Below are positions 5,521 through 8,143 of a DNA stretch of 8,143 nt, piece by piece. The stretch is from the NCBI GenBank assembly GCA_002415485.1, contig DHYU01000039.1, forward strand, positions 41,081 to 49,223, in the 5' to 3' direction. The notes below the pieces were generated by a model that was given only the letters and a program-made list of their open reading frames with translations, was not told where the DNA came from and did not search any database. Positions within the stretch are counted from its first letter, which is position 1; each line of letters begins with the position of its first letter. Both the position numbers and the translations under genes were made by a program. Origin of the DNA: Proteobacteria bacterium UBA5122 (GTDB lineage Bacteria > Pseudomonadota > Gammaproteobacteria > Tenderiales > Tenderiaceae).

Positions 5521-7925
5521 CGACGACGCCTACGTTTTTTCTTGGCCGGCGCCTCATCCGTGCGGGCCTCGGCCTGTTTAGCCGCTTCAGGCTTACGCCC
5601 CTTGGCGGAGCTACGACGACGGCGCTTCTTCGGTTTCGCTGCATCCACCGCCGCGGCACTCTCGTCCGCCGACAAGGGTGCACCCACACTGCCTGACAGT
5701 TCAAAATCAATCCGACGACGATCCAGATCCACCCGCATCACCTGCACCCGCACCTCATCGGCCAGACGATACACACGACGCGTGGACTCACCCACCAGAC
5801 GGTGCTTGGCCGGATCAAAGTGGTAATAGTCTTTGGGGAAGGACGTGATATGGACCAAACCTTCGACAAACACATCCTTGAGTTCAACAAAGGCGCCAAA
5901 GCTGGTCACCGAGGTGATGATGCCGTCAAAGACCTCACCGACCTTCTCCTGCATGTATTCACACTTGAGCCAATCGGTGGCGTCGCGTGTCGCCTCATCG
6001 GCGCGGCGCTCGGTCATCGAACAGTGTTCACCGTGCATCACCATGTCGCCGGTGCTGTAGTGATAGGCCTCGACCATCTTGTTCTTTTTACGCGTGCCGG
6101 CACCGGGCACCATGTCCATCAGACTGAAGCCCGACTTCTTGGCCTGCGTGGCGCTGATATGACGCAAGGCGCGATGCACCAGCAGATCGGGATAACGACG
6201 AATCGGCGACGTGAAGTGGGTGTAGGCGTCGAAGGCCAGACCAAAGTGGCCCTCGTTCTCCGGCGTGTATACCGCCTGACTGAGACTGCGCAACATCACG
6301 GTCTGGATCAAGTGCGCATCCGGACGCCCGGCAACCGTACTCAACAGCTTGGCATAGTGCTTGGGCTCCGGCTCGTCACCACCACCCAACGACAGCCCCA
6401 GCTCGGCCAGGAATTCGCGCAGATTGGTCAACTTGTCTTCGCCCGGCCCCTCATGCACACGATACACCGACGGCATCTTGTGCTCGAGCAGGTGCTCGGC
6501 CGCGCAGACATTGGCCAGGATCATGAATTCTTCAATCATCTTGTGGGCATCGTTGCGCGCACGCGGCACGATGTTTTCGATCTTTTTGTCACGCCCGAAC
6601 AGGATCTGGGTTTCGGTGGTTTCAAAGTCGATGGCACCACGCTGATCACGACGCTTGCGCAATACCGTGTAGAGCTGATGCAGATGTTCCAGGTGCGGCA
6701 GGACCGTGGCATAGCTGTCACGCAGCGTGCGGTCACCATCGACCACCATCGCCGCCACCTCTGTATAGGTCAGGCGCGCCGCCGAGCGCATCACGCCGTC
6801 AAAGAAACGGAACTTGCGCACCGCCCCTGAGGCAGTGATGAACATCTCGCAGACCTGACACAGACGGTCGACGTTCGGATTCAACGAGCAGAGTCCGTTG
6901 GACAATACCTCCGGCAACATTGGAATCACGCGGCCAGGAAAATACACCGAGTTACCACGCTTGATGGCCTCCTTATCGAGGGCGCTGCCGATCTTGACGT
7001 AGTGCGACACATCAGCGATCGCCACCAACAGGCGCCAACCCTTGCCCTGCGGCTCGCAGAAAACGGCATCATCAAAGTCACGCGCATCTTCACCATCGAT
7101 GGTCACCAGCGGCAGATTACGCAACTCCTCACGACCGGCCTTGTGCGACTCCTCCACCTCTTTGCCAAAGGCCTTGATCTCCTGCAACACCTCCGGCGGC
7201 CACTCACGCGGCAGATCGTGGGCGCGGATCGCGATATCGATCTCCATGCCTGGCGCCATATGATCGCCCAGCACCTCGACGATCCGGCCAATCGGCTGGC
7301 TGCGGGTGCTGGGCTGCTCGATCAACTCGACCTCGACGATCTGACCGTCGCTGGCGCCACCACGCCCCTCGGGTGGGATAAGGATGTCCTGGGTAATCCG
7401 TTTATTATCAGGCACGACAAAGGCGATGCCGTGCTCCATATGAAAGCGCCCGACCACGACGTTATGGGCACGCTCCAGCACCTTGACCACGGCCCCTTCC
7501 TGGCGACCCCGACGATCGATACCCGCAATCCGCGCCAACACTCGGTCGCCATGCATCAAGGCCTTCATCTGTTTGGCCGACAGGAACAGGTCATCCCCAC
7601 CCTCGTCCGGCACCAAAAAGCCAAAACCATCGGCATGACCGATGACCCGCCCGGAGACCAAGTCCATCTTATCCGGTACACCATAACGGCCACGGCGATT
7701 GACCACCACCTGGCCATCGCGCTCCATCGCCCGCAGACGACGCTGCAAGGCCACCAGGTCCTGCTCGGCATGCAGCCCCAACAACTCGGCCACGACCTCG
7801 AAGTCGACAGGGCCCTTCTCCTCCATCAGCAGATCGATGATCACTTCACGGCTGGGGATCGGGTTTTCGTATTTCTGCGCTTCGCGCTCGGCGTTTGGAT
7901 CTTGGATATCGCGGCGTTTTGCCAT
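5517..7925 (-). CDS. rnr: Ribonuclease R
   Basis: Processive 3'-5' exoribonuclease that degrades structured RNA, including rRNA fragments and tmRNA-tagged messages. The ATG at 7925 gives 802 residues (E. coli 813) and an N-terminus MAKRRDIQDPNAEREAQKYENPIPSRE matching the family from DPNAEREA onward. Order: helix-turn-helix domain (about 20-85), two cold-shock OB domains (about 90-240), the RNB catalytic domain with DGEDARDFDDA at 277-287 (metal-binding D277, D283, D285 and D286) and HFTSPIRRYPDLLVHR at 570-585, then an S1 domain (about 660-744) and a Lys/Arg-rich tail (763-802). An in-frame TTG at 7973 would add 16 residues but falls in the poly-T tract, so I reject it. AAGGA lies 12 nt before the ATG, which is rather far. 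The stop overlaps rlmB. Confidence 0.97.
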   Translation of the reverse strand: MAKRRDIQDPNAEREAQKYENPIPSREVIIDLLMEEKGPVDFEVVAELLGLHAEQDLVALQRRLRAMERDGQVVVNRRGRYGVPDKMDLVSGRVIGHADGFGFLVPDEGGDDLFLSAKQMKALMHGDRVLARIAGIDRRGRQEGAVVKVLERAHNVVVGRFHMEHGIAFVVPDNKRITQDILIPPEGRGGASDGQIVEVELIEQPSTRSQPIGRIVEVLGDHMAPGMEIDIAIRAHDLPREWPPEVLQEIKAFGKEVEESHKAGREELRNLPLVTIDGEDARDFDDAVFCEPQGKGWRLLVAIADVSHYVKIGSALDKEAIKRGNSVYFPGRVIPMLPEVLSNGLCSLNPNVDRLCQVCEMFITASGAVRKFRFFDGVMRSAARLTYTEVAAMVVDGDRTLRDSYATVLPHLEHLHQLYTVLRKRRDQRGAIDFETTETQILFGRDKKIENIVPRARNDAHKMIEEFMILANVCAAEHLLEHKMPSVYRVHEGPGEDKLTNLREFLAELGLSLGGGDEPEPKHYAKLLSTVAGRPDAHLIQTVMLRSLSQAVYTPENEGHFGLAFDAYTHFTSPIRRYPDLLVHRALRHISATQAKKSGFSLMDMVPGAGTRKKNKMVEAYHYSTGDMVMHGEHCSMTERRADEATRDATDWLKCEYMQEKVGEVFDGIITSVTSFGAFVELKDVFVEGLVHITSFPKDYYHFDPAKHRLVGESTRRVYRLADEVRVQVMRVDLDRRRIDFELSGSVGAPLSADESAAAVDAAKPKKRRRRSSAKGRKPEAAKQAEARTDEAPAKKKRRRRR

Positions 7926-7971
7926 ATTGAGGTGAGGTCCTTTTGTAAGGTAGGTAATGTCTCGTCGGATC

Positions 7972-7995
7972 AAAAAAACGGGCCTGATCGCCCAT
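7972..7995 (-). terminator. Terminator-like hairpin in the rnr leader (possible attenuator)
   Basis: On the minus strand, GGGC (7993-7990), the loop GATCAG and GCCC (7983-7980), extended by a U-G and an A-U pair, are followed one base later by seven T (7978-7972). This is the layout of a short intrinsic terminator. It lies between the candidate rnr promoter and the rnr start, and no other minus-strand gene lies upstream within the window. It would therefore act as an attenuator of rnr itself or stop transcripts entering from beyond the window. The stem is short, so efficiency is uncertain. Confidence 0.5.
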
Positions 7996-8014
7996 CGCTA
8001 AAAAATTTCAAAAC

Positions 8015-8043
8015 ATTATACGCGAATAATTGACAATTCTGGC
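8015..8043 (-). promoter_or_regulatory. Candidate rnr-rlmB promoter
   Basis: A perfect -10 hexamer, TATAAT, lies on the minus strand at 8020-8015, about 90 bp before the rnr ATG. The hexamer 17 bp upstream is GCCAGA (8043-8038), a poor -35, so the promoter may rely on an activator or on AT-rich flanking DNA. It overlaps the divergent tRNA-Leu promoter. Confidence 0.5.
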
Positions 8044-8058
8044 GACGGATTGTAAAGT
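8030..8058 (+). promoter_or_regulatory. Promoter of the tRNA-Leu gene
   Basis: A perfect -35, TTGACA (8030-8035), a 17-bp spacer and TAAAGT (8053-8058, 4/6 matches) are followed by the GC-rich discriminator GCGCGGCC. This is the classic layout of a strong, stringently controlled stable RNA promoter. The expected start is near 8065, leaving a pre-tRNA leader of about 34 nt. Confidence 0.75.
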
Positions 8059-8067
8059 GCGCGGCCT

Positions 8068-8085
8068 CAGGTGATTGAACACCTG
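8068..8085 (+). other. Hairpin in the 5' leader of pre-tRNA-Leu
   Basis: CAGGTG (8068-8073) and CACCTG (8080-8085) form a perfect 6-bp stem with the loop ATTGAA, 13 nt before the mature tRNA. Such leader hairpins can help pre-tRNA folding and 5' processing. CACCTG is also complementary to CAGGTG in the tRNA anticodon region (8133-8138). Confidence 0.45.
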
Positions 8086-8098
8086 TTCGCCATCAAAA

Positions 8099-8143
8099 GC
8101 CGAGGTGGTGAAATTGGTAGACACGCTAGCTTCAGGTGCTAGT
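8099..8143 (+). tRNA. tRNA-Leu(CAG), 5' part, cut by right edge
   Basis: The acceptor 5' strand GCCGAGG (8099-8105) is followed by the D stem GTG/CAC (8108-8110 with 8122-8124), whose loop contains the conserved GG (8116-8117). The anticodon stem is CTAGC/GCTAG (8126-8130 with 8138-8142) around the loop TTCAGGT. The anticodon is CAG (8133-8135), reading the leucine codon CUG. The sequence closely parallels known bacterial tRNA-Leu genes. The variable arm, T arm and 3' acceptor strand lie beyond the window. Confidence 0.95.

Noticed and set aside
5517..5640. Possible frameshift or low-complexity insertion at the rnr 3' end
   Set aside because: The Lys/Arg-rich stretch is the usual basic C-terminal tail of RNase R and the frame runs cleanly to the ATGA overlap with rlmB.
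5802..6830. A 342-codon plus-strand open frame opposite the rnr catalytic region
   Set aside because: Antisense shadow of the RNB and S1 domains; composition shows reverse-frame bias and no domain is recognisable.
7926..7973. An N-terminal extension of RNase R from TTG 7973
   Set aside because: The 16 extra residues do not resemble the family N-terminus and the TTG is the end of the T-tract of the leader hairpin.
7002..8033. A 343-codon open frame on the plus strand opposite the 5' half of rnr
   Set aside because: It lies antisense to well-conserved RNase R domains, is rich in His, Gln and Arg as expected from reverse reading of GC-rich codons, has no recognisable motif, and crosses the promoter region.
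1..8143. Mobile elements, CRISPR arrays, phage or defence genes
   Set aside because: All 8.1 kb is accounted for by conserved housekeeping genes and short regulatory gaps; no transposase, integrase, direct-repeat array or terminal inverted repeats were seen.

Overview
The window is a conserved housekeeping segment of a gammaproteobacterial chromosome. By eye the G+C content is in the mid to high 50s percent. All nine protein genes lie on the minus strand, and one tRNA gene points the other way at the right edge. In transcription order (right to left) they are rnr, rlmB, rpsF, priB, rpsR, a DUF2232-type membrane protein gene, rplI, dnaB and alr (cut by the left edge). From memory, this order resembles Pseudomonas (rnr-rlmB-rpsF-rpsR-DUF2232-rplI-dnaB-alr next to a tRNA-Leu), but a priB gene sits between rpsF and rpsR as in Enterobacterales. 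That suggests a gammaproteobacterium outside both groups, for example Chromatiales-like; the genus cannot be read from this sequence. I see no mobile element, CRISPR array, phage gene or novel gene cluster.

Right part (about 4780-8143): a tRNA-Leu(CAG) on the plus strand and the rnr-rlmB pair on the minus strand leave a shared 170-bp region with back-to-back promoters. The rnr leader carries a short GC hairpin followed by seven T, which looks like an attenuator. rnr and rlmB overlap by ATGA. They encode RNase R and the 23S rRNA G2251 2'-O-methyltransferase.

Middle part (about 2099-4780): the ribosomal protein operon rpsF-priB-rpsR-DUF2232-rplI. It starts from a good sigma70-type promoter with a GC-rich discriminator, embedded in the dyad that may end rlmB transcription. 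Its leader looks like the S6:S18 autoregulatory RNA known upstream of rpsF. The operon ends in a strong GNRA-capped hairpin after rplI.

Left part (1-2099): dnaB (replicative helicase) and alr (alanine racemase) overlap by ATGA, with a weak candidate promoter just downstream of the rplI terminator.

The most unusual observation is in priB. The conserved N-terminus is present in frame, but there is no ATG, GTG or TTG between the rpsF stop and the conserved core. A strong Shine-Dalgarno sits 8 nt before an ACG. Either the gene uses a rare non-AUG start, or it is decaying, or the sequence has an error there. Several residues known to matter for E. coli PriB DNA binding are also replaced.
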